A stretch of 64,000 nt of DNA from Holophagales bacterium (GCA_009845425.1 VXZQ01000003.1:62001-126000); one strand, 5' to 3'; shown: positions 15,915 through 25,400, counted from the stretch's first letter. Made by a program: numbers and translations. Notes: generated by a model not told the origin, from the sequence alone.

Positions 15915-15920
15915 TATGAT
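15915..15920 (+). promoter_or_regulatory. Probable -10 box for asnS
   Basis: TATGAT lies 20 nt before the asnS GTG at 15941. The RNA would start about 14 nt before the gene. No strong ribosome site or -35 is visible. Confidence 0.4.
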
Positions 15921-15940
15921 CGCGCCGTGGGGATCGATCG

Positions 15941-17239
15941 GTGACGGAGTGGAACTCGATTCCCGAACTCGGCGGCCTGATCGGACAGCAGGTTCGGCTG
16001 CGCGGCTGGGTCGACGGGCGCCGTTCCAGCGGGCGGATCGGTTTCATCCGCCTCCGGGACTCGGGCGCCACCGTCCAGCTCGTGGTCAGTCGCAAGCAGG
16101 TCGATGAGGCCTCCTGGGAGGTGCTCCAGCACGCCGGCCAGGAATCGACGATCGCGGCATCCGGCACCGTGGCGGCCGACCCCCGTTCACCGGGCGGCGT
16201 CGAGGTGCAGGTGTCGTCGCTGGCCCTGGTGCACGGTACCGAGGCCTACCCCATCACGCCGAAGGAGCACGGCACCGCGTTCCTGATGGACAACCGGCAC
16301 CTGTGGCTCCGCTCCAGCCGCCAGCGGGCCGTGCTGCGCATCCGCAGCGAGGTCTGCCACGCGATCCACGACTTTCACCGCGAGCGCGGCTACTACCTCG
16401 TCGATTCGCCGATTCTCACGCCCGCCGCCTGCGAAGGGACGTCGACCCTGTTCGAGACGCCGTACTTCGACCACGGCCCCGCCTACCTCAGCCAGTCCGG
16501 CCAGCTCTACCTGGAGCCAGCCGCGGCGGCCCTGGGCAAGGTCTACTGCTTCGGTCCCACCTTCCGCGCCGAGAAGTCGAAGACCCGCCGGCACCTGATG
16601 GAGTTCTGGATGGTCGAGCCGGAGGCGGCCTTCCTGGACTTCGAGGGGTTGTGCGAACTGGCCGAGGACTTCATCGTCTACCTGGCGGGCCGGGTGCTGG
16701 AAAACTGCGGTGAACCGCTCGCCATCCTGGAGCGCGACACCTCCAAGCTCGAGTCCATCCAGGGGCCGTTCCCGCGGCTCCGCTACGCGGAGGCAATCGA
16801 CCTGCTGCAGCGGCAGGGTTCCGGGATCGAGTTCGGGGAGGACTTCGGCGCTCCCGAGGAAACGTCGATCACCCGGGAGTTCGATCGGCCGGTGATGGTC
16901 ACCCACTACCCGACGTCGCTCAAGGCCTTCTACATGGAACCCGACCCGGACGATCCCTCGCTGGCCCTGGCGCTCGACGTGATCGCCCCGGAGGGATACG
17001 GGGAGATCATCGGCGGCAGCCAGCGCATTCACGACCACGATCTGCTGCTCGCGCGGCTCAAGGAGCACGATCTGCCGCTGGACGCCTTCCAGTGGTATCT
17101 GGATGTCCGCCGCTACGGCACCTTCGAGCACAGCGGCTTCGGCATGGGCGTCGAGCGCTTCGTCGCCTGGATGGCCGGAGTGCCCCACCTGCGGGAAACG
17201 ATCCCCTACCCAAGAACGATGGACCGGATCTACCCCTGA
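15941..17239 (+). CDS. asnS: Asparagine--tRNA ligase
   Basis: A 432-residue class IIb aminoacyl-tRNA synthetase that charges tRNA-Asn. An N-terminal OB-fold anticodon domain (about 1-105, with GWVDGRRSSGRIGFIRLRD) precedes the catalytic core. Motif 2 is FRAEKSKTRRHLMEFW; motif 3 is GFGMGVERFVAW near the C-terminus. The core sequences favour AsnS over AspS (no GAD insertion, and short length). The start is GTG 15941, giving the canonical N-terminus. The rnc start overlaps the stop by 4 nt. Confidence 0.95.
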   Translation: MTEWNSIPELGGLIGQQVRLRGWVDGRRSSGRIGFIRLRDSGATVQLVVSRKQVDEASWEVLQHAGQESTIAASGTVAADPRSPGGVEVQVSSLALVHGTEAYPITPKEHGTAFLMDNRHLWLRSSRQRAVLRIRSEVCHAIHDFHRERGYYLVDSPILTPAACEGTSTLFETPYFDHGPAYLSQSGQLYLEPAAAALGKVYCFGPTFRAEKSKTRRHLMEFWMVEPEAAFLDFEGLCELAEDFIVYLAGRVLENCGEPLAILERDTSKLESIQGPFPRLRYAEAIDLLQRQGSGIEFGEDFGAPEETSITREFDRPVMVTHYPTSLKAFYMEPDPDDPSLALALDVIAPEGYGEIIGGSQRIHDHDLLLARLKEHDLPLDAFQWYLDVRRYGTFEHSGFGMGVERFVAWMAGVPHLRETIPYPRTMDRIYP

Positions 17240-17922
17240 CCGACCCGGTCGAGGATCTCGAGACCCGTCTCGGCCACCGGTTCGAGAACCGCGCTCTGCT
17301 TGAACAGGCCCTGACGCACAGCTCCTTCGCCAACGAACGGGGCCTGGAGCAGGACAATGAGCGGCTGGAGTTTCTGGGCGACTCGGTGCTGGGACTGGTC
17401 GTGGCGAACCGGCTCTTCCGCAGTGATCCGGCGGCGCCCGAAGGCGTCCTGTCGCGGACCAGGTCCCACGTCGTCAGTTCCGAGGCTCTGGCCCGGCGCG
17501 CCCGGGAGCTCGATCTCGGCCCGGCGCTTCGCCTTGGCCACGGCGAGGACCAGTCGGGTGGCCGCGAGAAGCCGTCTCTCCTGGCGGATGCCCTGGAAGC
17601 CGTGATCGGGGCCGTCTTCGTCGACGGCGGCCTCCAGGCCGCCCGCGAGTTGGTCGAACCATGGATCGGGGCGGAGGCCGCCGACACGATGGACGCCCTG
17701 GACGCCAAGTCGAACCTGCAGGAATCGCTCCAGAGTCAGGGGCTCGAACCCCCGTTCTACCGCCACGTCGGCCGTGACGGACCGGACCACGATCCCGTGT
17801 TCCACGTCGAGTGCTGGGTCGGGGGTCGCGTCGTGGCCGCGGCGTCGGGTCACTCGAAGAAGGAGGCCGAGCGGAGAGCCGCCGCCCGGGCACTGGCCGG
17901 GCTGGAGAACGCCGACCGCTAG
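17236..17922 (+). CDS. rnc: Ribonuclease III
   Basis: A 228-residue double-stranded RNA endonuclease used in rRNA maturation and mRNA turnover. The signature ERLEFLGDSVLGL lies near residue 40; the second acidic cluster is DALEAVIGAVFVDGG; a double-stranded RNA-binding domain fills about 155-225 and ends HSKKEAERRAAARAL. The frame has no ATG, GTG or TTG close to the conserved N-terminus. The best start is CTG 17236, which overlaps the asnS stop as CTGA; the alternative is a GTG at 17092, which would add 48 residues read antithetically over asnS. It ends 2 nt from convergent mutL. The product is certain; the start is not. Confidence 0.9.
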   Translation: MTDPVEDLETRLGHRFENRALLEQALTHSSFANERGLEQDNERLEFLGDSVLGLVVANRLFRSDPAAPEGVLSRTRSHVVSSEALARRARELDLGPALRLGHGEDQSGGREKPSLLADALEAVIGAVFVDGGLQAARELVEPWIGAEAADTMDALDAKSNLQESLQSQGLEPPFYRHVGRDGPDHDPVFHVECWVGGRVVAAASGHSKKEAERRAAARALAGLENADR

Positions 17923-17924
17923 CG

Positions 17925-19763
17925 TCAGCGCCGCTTGAACCGGCGCTCCAGGTCCCCGTCCGTGAGTTCCAGCACGACCGGGCGACCGTGCGGACAGGTG
18001 TAGGGGTGCTCGCAGGCGAAGAGTTCCGCGATCAGGCTCTCCATCTTCTCCGCAGACAGCGCCTGGTGCATCTTGACCGCGGCCCGGCAGGCCCTGCTCG
18101 CGGCCAACTGTTCGAGCAGGTACTCCGCAAGTGCCTCGTCTTCGCTGGGTAGCTCGTCGCCCGAGGCCACCCGGGTGGCGATGCGCAGCACGAGGCTCTC
18201 CGCTTCCGCGTCCGGCAGGACGGCCGGGATCGCGGTGATCGCGGCGCTGCCGCCGGAGAGGGCCCTGACCGCGTAGCCGCAGCGGGCCAGACCCGACGAG
18301 CACTCGGCCAAGGCGGCGTTCTCGGCCGCCGAGAGCTCCAGCATGCGCGGCACCAGCAGCGTCTGGCTCGCCGCATCCTGGCGCTTCAGACTGCGACGGA
18401 AGCGTTCGTACAGGATTCGCTCGTGGGCAACGTGCTGGTCCACGACGAACAGCGCCTCGGGCCCTTCGAGCAGAATCATCGTGCCCTTGTACTGCCCGAT
18501 CAGACGGAGCGATTCGCGTCCTTTGCCGGAAAGGGGAACCCGGGTGGCCGGCTCCGGCCGGTAGGCGACCTCGGCGAGCTTGCTGGCGGGTCCGGTTCCC
18601 GCTCCGCCGTACCGGGCGGCGAGTTCCTCCGCCCACGCCGGCGCGCCGGGCGCCTCGCGCACCTCGCCCACGCCCGTCCAGGCCGGAGGCGCCATGGGGC
18701 CGCTCGGTTCGCGAAGCGGCGCCGGCTCCTCGCCCTTGGCGGCCTCGAGTCCTCGGCGCAGCGCGCTGCCGATGCGGCCCATCAGCGCCGCATCACGGAA
18801 CCGGACCTCCGCCTTCTGCGGGTGAACGTTGACGTCGACGGACTCGGGCGGGACGTCGAGGAACAGGAAGAGAGCAGGGGGCCGGTCTCCCTTCATCAGG
18901 TCCCGCACCGCCTTGTAGTAGATGGCGAGGACGGCGCGGTCCCGGAGCAGGCGCCCGTTCACGAACAGGAACAGGCGCCGGCCCTTCGTCGTCTCCCGAT
19001 CGCCGACGAAGCCGGAGATCCCCTGCTCCCTCCTGGCCTCGGGTAACGGCGTCAGGTGATTCACGAGATCCTCGCCGAACAACTGCGCGATCCGGTTGAG
19101 CCGGCCGACCGCGTCGACTCCGGTGGCCTGAGCCCTCAGCAACTCCCGTCCCGGCGACTCGGCGTCGGGAGCGTGGCGCAGAACGAACGTCACGTCCGGC
19201 CGCGCCAGCGCATAGCCCTGGACTACGGTCAGCGCGTGGCGGAGCTCGGTCGCGGGCCGCTTCAGGAACTGCTTGCGAGCCGGCACGTTGTAGAAAAGGG
19301 ACTCGACCGTCACCGTCGTGCCGCGGGGACGGCTCACCGGTTCGTCGACGGCGAGGCGGCCGCCCTCGACGACCAGTCGATGACCGTCGCCGGCCGACCG
19401 GGCGGTCAGGAGTTCACACCTGGAGACCGCGGCAATCGACGCCAGGGCCTCTCCGCGAAAGCCCAGAGTCGCCACCTCCAGCAGATCCTCGAAGGAGGCG
19501 ATCTTGCTGGTTGCGTGGCGTTCGAGCGCGAGGGCCGTGTCGCCGGCGGCGATCCCGCTGCCGTCGTCTGCCACCGAGATCAGGTCGCGTCCGCCGTTCT
19601 CGAGTTCGATCTCGATGCGGACGGCGCCGGCATCGAGCGCGTTCTCCACGAGTTCCTTGACCACCGAGGATGGGCGTTCCACCACCTCGCCGGCCGCGAT
19701 CTGGGAGATCAGCGCGTCGGGAAGCCGCCGCAGACCCCGGCGTTCCGGGCCGGTCCCGGCCAT
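17925..19763 (-). CDS. mutL: DNA mismatch repair protein MutL
   Basis: A 612-residue MutL. The N-terminal GHKL ATPase has NALDAGA, DDGSGI and TLGFRGEALASI; the NVHPQKAEV motif lies near residue 300. A C-terminal dimerisation domain follows a linker at about 345-430. The C-terminal domain keeps the metal-dependent nicking site: DQHVAHERILYE (consensus DQHA-x2-E-x4-E, with Ala replaced by Val) and CPHGRPVV near the end. It is therefore likely the endonuclease type, as expected when no MutH is used. ATG 19763 overlaps the recO stop by one base (TGATG). Last gene in the LLM-ridA-mgtE-recO-mutL run. Confidence 0.95.
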   Translation of the reverse strand: MAGTGPERRGLRRLPDALISQIAAGEVVERPSSVVKELVENALDAGAVRIEIELENGGRDLISVADDGSGIAAGDTALALERHATSKIASFEDLLEVATLGFRGEALASIAAVSRCELLTARSAGDGHRLVVEGGRLAVDEPVSRPRGTTVTVESLFYNVPARKQFLKRPATELRHALTVVQGYALARPDVTFVLRHAPDAESPGRELLRAQATGVDAVGRLNRIAQLFGEDLVNHLTPLPEARREQGISGFVGDRETTKGRRLFLFVNGRLLRDRAVLAIYYKAVRDLMKGDRPPALFLFLDVPPESVDVNVHPQKAEVRFRDAALMGRIGSALRRGLEAAKGEEPAPLREPSGPMAPPAWTGVGEVREAPGAPAWAEELAARYGGAGTGPASKLAEVAYRPEPATRVPLSGKGRESLRLIGQYKGTMILLEGPEALFVVDQHVAHERILYERFRRSLKRQDAASQTLLVPRMLELSAAENAALAECSSGLARCGYAVRALSGGSAAITAIPAVLPDAEAESLVLRIATRVASGDELPSEDEALAEYLLEQLAASRACRAAVKMHQALSAEKMESLIAELFACEHPYTCPHGRPVVLELTDGDLERRFKRR

Positions 19764-20527
19764 CAGGGCGTGACGTCCCTGAGGGTTCGCTGCATCACCC
19801 CGTAGCTCTTCAGCTCCCGGCCCAGGAACGCGCGGCGCACCTCCCGCGTCACCGACTCGACGGACCTGAGCGTGGCCTCGTCGACCTGTCCGTTCGCCTG
19901 CAGACCCGCGAGATCCGAGGCTCCGATCTGGCGCAGAAAGGCCAGGGCTCCAGCCCCCACCCTGCGGTTCGCGCCCGCGCCTCCCCCACACGAAGGACAC
20001 AGGAGGCCAGCCGCGTCCACCGCGAGGAAGGCCTCGTCGCCGATCGCGTTGCCGCAGGCGGGACAGCGGCGGGGCGCGGGAAACACGCCGCTCAGGCGCA
20101 GCGTCCAGCACTCCAGGTAGCGCGCCGCCAGCCAGCGGTCGCAGCCGTCGAGCAGCGCCTGGACGGTCGTATCCAGGAGGCGGTAGAGGTGGTTCTCCGG
20201 CTCGTCCTCCTGCGCGAAAACCTGCATGTGCTCCGCCAGGTAGGACGACACGAGGATCCCCTCCAGGTCCTCGTGCAGGGCCCGGGCGCTGCGGATCATC
20301 TCCGCCTCGCCGAGCCGCACGAGTTCGCGCTCCGGCTTCTCGAACCAGGTCAGGTGGACCTTGGCGAGCTGCTGCAGCTCGCCGCCGAAACGGCTGAAGC
20401 GCGTCCGCGCGCTGCGGGCCGCTCCCCGCTTCAGGCCACGGTCGCGGCTGAGAAAGACGACGATCCGGTCCCGTTCATGCAGGTCCGTCGTCTGGAGCAG
20501 CAGCGCCTCGCCGCTTCGCTGCTTCAT
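19763..20527 (-). CDS. recO: DNA repair protein RecO
   Basis: A 254-residue recombination mediator that helps load RecA at gaps with RecF/RecR. The N-terminal OB-fold begins EALLLQTTDLHERDRIVVFLS. A zinc-finger pair is visible: CPACG at about 160 and CPSCG at about 183. The helical domain between them is typical of RecO. It is coupled to mutL (one-base overlap) and lies 19 nt downstream of mgtE. No recF or recR is in the window. Confidence 0.93.
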   Translation of the reverse strand: MKQRSGEALLLQTTDLHERDRIVVFLSRDRGLKRGAARSARTRFSRFGGELQQLAKVHLTWFEKPERELVRLGEAEMIRSARALHEDLEGILVSSYLAEHMQVFAQEDEPENHLYRLLDTTVQALLDGCDRWLAARYLECWTLRLSGVFPAPRRCPACGNAIGDEAFLAVDAAGLLCPSCGGGAGANRRVGAGALAFLRQIGASDLAGLQANGQVDEATLRSVESVTREVRRAFLGRELKSYGVMQRTLRDVTP

Positions 20528-20546
20528 GTCCGGAACCCGCCGCCGT

Positions 20547-21917
20547 TCAGCGGACCAGCCAGTCGATCATCAGGGTCGCCAGCCCGAAGTAGACGAGGAT
20601 GCCGGTGATGTCGCTGCTGGTCGTGACCATGGGCCCGGACGCGACCGCCGGATCGATGCCCATCCGCTCGAACGCCATCGGCAGCAGCGACCCGATCAGG
20701 GAAGCCAGGACGATGGCCAGAAAAAGCGAACCCGCGACCACCGCGCTGTAGGCGGGGTTCTGTTCGAGGAACGCGGCAACCGCGGCCGCAACCACCGAGC
20801 ACACGAGAGCCACCACCAGGCCGATCCGCATCTGCTGGAACAGGAACCGGCGCATCCGGCCGCCGCCCTCGCCGATCCGCCCGGTCGCAAGACCGCGCAC
20901 GGTCAGTGTCATCGTCTGGCTGCCGATGTTGCCCCCCATGCCCATGACCACCGGCGCGAAGGCAAGGAGGAAGGCCTCGTTGAGGCGGAGCTGGAACTGC
21001 TTCATCAGCACGCCGGTCAGGGTCAGGCCGATCAGGTTGACCAGGAGCCAGGGCAACCGGATGCCGGCAACGCGCCAGGCCCGCTCCCGGTACAGCAGCT
21101 CGTCGTCCGACGTGCCGACCATCTTGTAGAAGTCCTCTTCGGCCTCCTCCTGCACGATGTCGATCACGTCGTCGACGGTGACCAGCCCGAGCAGGCGGCG
21201 TGCCTCGTCCACCACCGGAATCGCCAGGAAGTCGTAGCGCGAAGCGAGCTGCGCCACCTCCTCCTGGTCCGTGTCCGTCTGCGCCGTGACCAGGCCGCGG
21301 TTCATGATCTCGCCCAGCGTGCGGCTCGGAACGGAGAGCAGGAGTTCGCGGAGCGAAAGGACGCCGACCAGGCGGCCCTCCGGATCGACGACGTAGAGGT
21401 AGAAGATCATCTCCACCTCGCCGTGCTCGCGGATCTTGGCGATCGCGTCACCCACCGACGTGTCCTCCGGCAGGGAGAAGAACTCGGTGTTCATGATCCG
21501 CCCGGCCGTGTCCTCCTCGTAGGCGAATTGCGTCTGCAGCTCGTCGCGGTCCGGTCGATCGAGCAGGGCCAGCACGGCCTCCCGCAGCTCGTCTTCCAGG
21601 CCGTCGACGATCTCCACGCTGTCGTCGACCGCCAGCGGCGAGAGCAGGCCGGCGATCTCGGACGGGGCGAGTTCCTCCAGCAGCGGCCGCCGTTCGCCCG
21701 GTTCGAGTTCCAGCAGGACCTCGCCGGCCGAATCCGGGAAGTCCTCCAGGGCCAGCCGGACGACGAACAACTGCTCGGTCGGCACCAGCTTCCTGAGCGC
21801 GGCGGCGACATCGCCCGGCCGCACCTTGCTGAGCACCCGGGACAGGTTGCGGCGAGCGCCACGCCGTGCCAGCCGGCGCATCGTGTCGCCCAGAATCTCG
21901 ACTCGCTGGGTGGACAT
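20547..21917 (-). CDS. mgtE: Magnesium transporter MgtE
   Basis: A 456-residue Mg2+ channel/transporter. Domains in order: an N-terminal helical MgtE_N domain (about 20-135) rich in DDSVEIVDGL-type acidic residues, two CBS domains (about 140-265) that sense Mg2+ in the family, a linking helix, and five membrane helices (about 285-455). The pore segment GMGGNIGSQTMTLTVRGLATG is the family signature. Length and order match Thermus MgtE. Encoded between ridA and recO with gaps of 17 and 19 nt. Confidence 0.95.
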   Translation of the reverse strand: MSTQRVEILGDTMRRLARRGARRNLSRVLSKVRPGDVAAALRKLVPTEQLFVVRLALEDFPDSAGEVLLELEPGERRPLLEELAPSEIAGLLSPLAVDDSVEIVDGLEDELREAVLALLDRPDRDELQTQFAYEEDTAGRIMNTEFFSLPEDTSVGDAIAKIREHGEVEMIFYLYVVDPEGRLVGVLSLRELLLSVPSRTLGEIMNRGLVTAQTDTDQEEVAQLASRYDFLAIPVVDEARRLLGLVTVDDVIDIVQEEAEEDFYKMVGTSDDELLYRERAWRVAGIRLPWLLVNLIGLTLTGVLMKQFQLRLNEAFLLAFAPVVMGMGGNIGSQTMTLTVRGLATGRIGEGGGRMRRFLFQQMRIGLVVALVCSVVAAAVAAFLEQNPAYSAVVAGSLFLAIVLASLIGSLLPMAFERMGIDPAVASGPMVTTSSDITGILVYFGLATLMIDWLVR

Positions 21918-21934
21918 GACGCGCTGCCGGCCCT

Positions 21935-22399
21935 TCAGTCGACCTCGAAGACGGCGTCGATCTCGACCGGTACGTTGAACGGCAGCTTGTTCGTTCCCAC
22001 CGCGAAGCGGGCGTGCCGCCCCTTCTCGCCGAAGACCTCGACCATCAGGTCGGAGGCGCCGTTGATCACCGCCGGGTGGTTCTCGAACTCGTCGCTGCAG
22101 TTGACGAAGCCGCCCAGCTTCACGCAGCGCTTCACGCGCTCCAGGTCGCCTTCGCAGGCAGCTCCGATGACGGCAACGATGTTGATGCCGACGAGCCGTG
22201 CGGCTTCGTGCGCTTCCTCGAGGGAGTAGTCGACGCCGACCTTTCCGCGATAGGCCAGCTTCCCGTCCCTGACCGGAACCTGACCGGACACGAAGACAAG
22301 GGAACCAATGCGGACGAACGGAACGTAGTTGGCTGCCGGCGCCGCCGGCTCCGGTAGCTCGATGCCCAGCGTTTCCAGCCGTTCCCTGACCGTGGTCAT
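21935..22399 (-). CDS. RidA/YjgF family protein
   Basis: A 154-residue RidA-family protein. Canonical members hydrolyse reactive enamine/imine intermediates formed by PLP enzymes. The central FVSGQVPVRDGKLAYRGKVG and the C-terminal RFAVGTNKLPFNVPVEID segments are recognisable, but the usual substrate-binding Arg in a R-P-x-R-x-x-x-x-V context is replaced by R-F-A-V-G here, so it is better placed with the Rid-like subfamilies of unclear substrate. It starts 4 nt after the LLM oxidoreductase stop, so the two are co-transcribed and may act on the same compound. Confidence 0.85.
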   Translation of the reverse strand: MTTVRERLETLGIELPEPAAPAANYVPFVRIGSLVFVSGQVPVRDGKLAYRGKVGVDYSLEEAHEAARLVGINIVAVIGAACEGDLERVKRCVKLGGFVNCSDEFENHPAVINGASDLMVEVFGEKGRHARFAVGTNKLPFNVPVEIDAVFEVD

Positions 22400-22403
22400 C
22401 CCG

Positions 22404-23333
22404 TCAGCTCCCGTCGAAGGCCGCGAACAGCTCCTCGAACGCCTTGATCTGGTTGCCCGCAGCCGACGACGGCACCAGGATCGGTGTGCGGATGCCGGCG
22501 TCGAACCAGCGCTCTACGCCGTCGCGAACCTCCGCGGCCGTCCCGAACAGGGTGCAGTCCGCCAGCCAGCGGTCGGAGAGCATCGCCGGAATGCGATCCG
22601 TCTCGCCCCGCCCCACGGCCTGCTCGACGGCTTCCATCTCCTCGACGTAGCCCGCCGCCTTCCAGTAGTTGCGGTAGTTCGGGAGCAGCGCGTAGCGACT
22701 CAGGGTCTTGCGGTTGCGGGCCGCGGCCAGGTCGCGATCCTCCGAGATCACGGTCGGGATCATGTTGCCGACGAAGAAGGCCGGATCGCCCGCCTTGTCC
22801 CCGGCGAACGTCAGCGAATGTGCCATGCGGGAACGGGCGCCGTTCGCGAACACCATGCCGTCGCCGATCTCGGCGGCGGTTTCGATCATCCGGTCGCGCA
22901 GCGTGGCGAGCACGATCGGCGGCAGTTCGCCGGCGCTCCGCACGGCCTTCACCTCGTCCACGAAGGCACGGATGTCGCCCAGCGGCTTGCCGACAGTAAC
23001 CCCCAACCGCTTGTGGGCCGGGGCGTGACTGACGCCGACGCCGAACCAGAACCGGCCCTGGGAGACCTCGTGGATGAACGACGCCGTGTTGGCAAACTCG
23101 GTCACGTGCCGGGTGTAGATGTTGACGATCGACGTCCCGAAGTGGATGCGCTCCGTGGACAGCGCGATCGCTTCGCAGAGCGCCAGCCCATCACCCATGC
23201 TCGGGCAGTAGATCCCGCTGAAGCCGCGGTGCTCGATCTCAGCCGCCAGGTCGAGGGTGAGCCGACGCCGTCCCGGCACCGCGGCAAGAGAGACCGCCGG
23301 GAGGCCGTTTACTGCTTCGGAGGTCGTGGTCAT
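22404..23333 (-). CDS. LLM class flavin/F420-dependent oxidoreductase
   Basis: A 309-residue TIM-barrel enzyme of the luciferase-like monooxygenase class. Characteristic segments are GFSGIYCPSMGDGLALCEAIALST, FGTSIVNIYTRHV, and GRFWFGVGVSHAPAHKRLG. F420-using members of this class reduce or oxidise small organic molecules, and the genome makes F420, so F420 is the likely cofactor; FMN cannot be excluded. It heads a run with ridA, mgtE, recO and mutL. A TACCCT box lies 9 nt before the ATG. Confidence 0.87.
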   Translation of the reverse strand: MTTTSEAVNGLPAVSLAAVPGRRRLTLDLAAEIEHRGFSGIYCPSMGDGLALCEAIALSTERIHFGTSIVNIYTRHVTEFANTASFIHEVSQGRFWFGVGVSHAPAHKRLGVTVGKPLGDIRAFVDEVKAVRSAGELPPIVLATLRDRMIETAAEIGDGMVFANGARSRMAHSLTFAGDKAGDPAFFVGNMIPTVISEDRDLAAARNRKTLSRYALLPNYRNYWKAAGYVEEMEAVEQAVGRGETDRIPAMLSDRWLADCTLFGTAAEVRDGVERWFDAGIRTPILVPSSAAGNQIKAFEELFAAFDGS

Positions 23334-23342
23334 GGCGGCGGC

Positions 23343-23348
23343 AGGGTA
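23343..23348 (-). promoter_or_regulatory. TANNNT box before the LLM-ridA-mgtE-recO-mutL run
   Basis: TACCCT on the minus strand lies 9 nt before the ATG at 23333. With no Shine-Dalgarno sequence, a leaderless mRNA is inferred for the first gene of a five-gene run. Confidence 0.38.
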
Positions 23349-23390
23349 TCAGCGCCCCGAGACCGGGAGGGAACCCGCCGCGCGTGCGGC

Positions 23391-23396
23391 TACGCT
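23391..23396 (+). promoter_or_regulatory. TANNNT box before the CoA-transferase gene
   Basis: TACGCT lies 10 nt before the ATG at 23407. It is divergent from the box at 23343-23348; about 42 nt separate the two, so the intergenic region is a compact divergent promoter. Confidence 0.38.
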
Positions 23397-23406
23397 ACGA
23401 GCCGCG

Positions 23407-24666
23407 ATGGAGAAACTCGCTCCCGATCAGGTCGCCGCGCTGCTCCGCCTGGGCATGAAGGTCGCGGTCCTGGGTGGTTGCAACGAACCTCGCGGCATCG
23501 CCGCGGCGCTCCACGACCAGCCCGAGGCGACCGCCGGCGTGGAGTTCACGGTGACCCGCATTCCCGGGATCGCGTCACCGACCCTCGCCCCCTGGGCCGG
23601 CTCGACGGTGCGGAGCTTCTTCGTCACGCCTGAGATGCGCGCTGGCTTCGAGGCCGGCTCGGTCCGCTTCGTTCCGATGCAGTACCGGCATGTCTGGGAC
23701 GACCTCATGGCGGCGCCCTTCGACCTGGCCATCGCCCAGTTCACGCCGCCGGACGGGAACGGCGACTGCTCGCTCGGCATCGGCGCCGGCTTCCTGCCGG
23801 CGCTGCTGGAGCGCCCGGAGATCCCCTTCGTCGCGGAGTTGAACCGCTCCCTGCCCCGGCTACCGGGCGCCCCGACCGTGCCGGCGGACCGCTTCGAGTA
23901 CGTCGTCGAGACTGACATCGAAGCGCCCACCCTCGCCAGCCGGAGCGGCCCCGTCGCCGAGCGCATCGGCACCCTGGTCGCGGAACTCATTCGCGACGGC
24001 GACTGCATCGAAACCGGCGTCGGCGCGATCCCGGGCGCGGTCCTGGCCGCCTTGCACGGTCACCGCGACCTCGGCTTTCACTCGGGCCTGCTGTCCGATG
24101 GCGTGATGGATCTCGTAGAAGCGGGAGCCGTCACGGGCGCCCGCAAGACGATCGACGAAGGGCGCCTGGTCGCGGCCATGGTCCTCGGTTCACCGCGCCT
24201 CTACGACTGGGCGAGCTGCTGCGACCTGATCGATCTGCGCACCGTCGACTACACCCATGACGTGCGAGTCATCGCGAGGCTGGACAACTTCGTCGCGCTG
24301 AACTCCGCGGTCGAGGTGGACCTGTTCGGCCAGGTCAACTCGGAGATGGTCCGCGGTCGGCAGATCAGCGGCACCGGCGGCGCAGTCGACTTCATGCGCG
24401 GCGCCCGGATGTCGGCCGGCGGACGTTCGATCGTCGCGCTCGAGGCGACCGCCGGCGGAGGCCGCTTCTCCAGGATCGTCCCGGCACTGCCGATCGCGCA
24501 CGCGGCCACCGCGCTGCGGACCGACGCCGACATCTTCGTCACCGAGCACGGTGTGGCCGACGTGCGTGGGCTCGACATGGCCGAGCGGGCGCGGCGCCTG
24601 ATCGCCATCGCCGCACCCCGGTTCCGCGAGGAGCTGGAGGAACGGGCCCGGCAGCTCTCTCGCTAG
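23407..24666 (+). CDS. Acetyl-CoA hydrolase/transferase family protein
   Basis: A 419-residue protein of the acetyl-CoA hydrolase/4-hydroxybutyrate CoA-transferase family (CAT1-like), which moves CoA between small acids through a glutamyl-CoA intermediate. The C-terminal half has the typical ending IFVTEHGVADVRGLDMAERARRL and a GxGG-like SGTGGAVDFMRGA segment. The acceptor and donor acids are unknown. The ATG at 23407 was chosen over upstream alternatives because it gives the usual N-terminus and lies 10 nt after a TACGCT box. It ends 15 nt from a convergent GST gene. Confidence 0.85.
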   Translation: MEKLAPDQVAALLRLGMKVAVLGGCNEPRGIAAALHDQPEATAGVEFTVTRIPGIASPTLAPWAGSTVRSFFVTPEMRAGFEAGSVRFVPMQYRHVWDDLMAAPFDLAIAQFTPPDGNGDCSLGIGAGFLPALLERPEIPFVAELNRSLPRLPGAPTVPADRFEYVVETDIEAPTLASRSGPVAERIGTLVAELIRDGDCIETGVGAIPGAVLAALHGHRDLGFHSGLLSDGVMDLVEAGAVTGARKTIDEGRLVAAMVLGSPRLYDWASCCDLIDLRTVDYTHDVRVIARLDNFVALNSAVEVDLFGQVNSEMVRGRQISGTGGAVDFMRGARMSAGGRSIVALEATAGGGRFSRIVPALPIAHAATALRTDADIFVTEHGVADVRGLDMAERARRLIAIAAPRFREELEERARQLSR

Positions 24667-24681
24667 CCGTGCGGCGCGCCC

Positions 24682-25293
24682 CTACGCCTTCGCGCTCGGC
24701 CGCGCGGACACCGCCTGGTGCCAGCGCAGCAGGTTGGGCGTCTCCTCGGTCACCCGGAACTTGGTGACGCGGCCAAAGTCGATCCCGATCTGGGCCGTGA
24801 TGTCGGCGATCGAGTACTCGTCGCCGGCTACGAACTCGCGGTCGGCGAGTTCCCGGTCGAGCCAGGCCAGGCGCTTCGTCGCGTGGCTGCGCTGACTCTC
24901 GCCGTAGTCCGGGTACTGCTGGATGCGGTCGGCGAAGTACGGGTGAGTGTTGCGGAAGACCTGCATGATCGGCACGGTGATCTCGAGTTCCATCCGGCGC
25001 TGCCACATCTCGATGCGGGCGGCCTTCTCGGCGTCGCCTCCGCCCATCAGCGCCGGCTCGGGCTGCAACTGCTCGAAGTAGCGGCAGATGGCGACCGACT
25101 CGGCGATGAAGGTGCCGTCGTCGAGCTCGAGCACGGGCACGCGGCCCATCGGGTTTTTCTCCCGGAACGCGTCCTGGCGGTTCTCGGCCTTGCCCACGTC
25201 GACCGGCACGACGGGAACCTCGATGCCCTTCTCGGCCAGAAAGATACGCACGCGGCGGCAGTTGGGGGTGGTGGCGGCTTCGTGTAGCTTCAT
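24682..25293 (-). CDS. Glutathione S-transferase family protein
   Basis: A 203-residue cytosolic GST-fold protein. The N-terminal thioredoxin-like domain (1-80) has the cis-Pro and glutathione-binding pattern RVPVLELDDGTFIAESVAI; the helical C-terminal domain has the EFVAGDEYSIADI motif near residue 155. A Cys (N-C-R-R at about 11-14) sits near the usual catalytic position. Substrate unknown. Its start lies 107 nt from divergent terC; between them I see only a GGAG purine stretch before this ATG. Confidence 0.9.
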   Translation of the reverse strand: MKLHEAATTPNCRRVRIFLAEKGIEVPVVPVDVGKAENRQDAFREKNPMGRVPVLELDDGTFIAESVAICRYFEQLQPEPALMGGGDAEKAARIEMWQRRMELEITVPIMQVFRNTHPYFADRIQQYPDYGESQRSHATKRLAWLDRELADREFVAGDEYSIADITAQIGIDFGRVTKFRVTEETPNLLRWHQAVSARPSAKA

Positions 25294-25400
25294 GAGATCG
25301 GACTATCTCCTGGAGATCTGCGGCTGATGTTCAAGGCTTGGGCAATGACGGGAGCGGAGTGTAACCGCATCGGGCGGGGGCTTCGCGAGGGGTCCGCGGG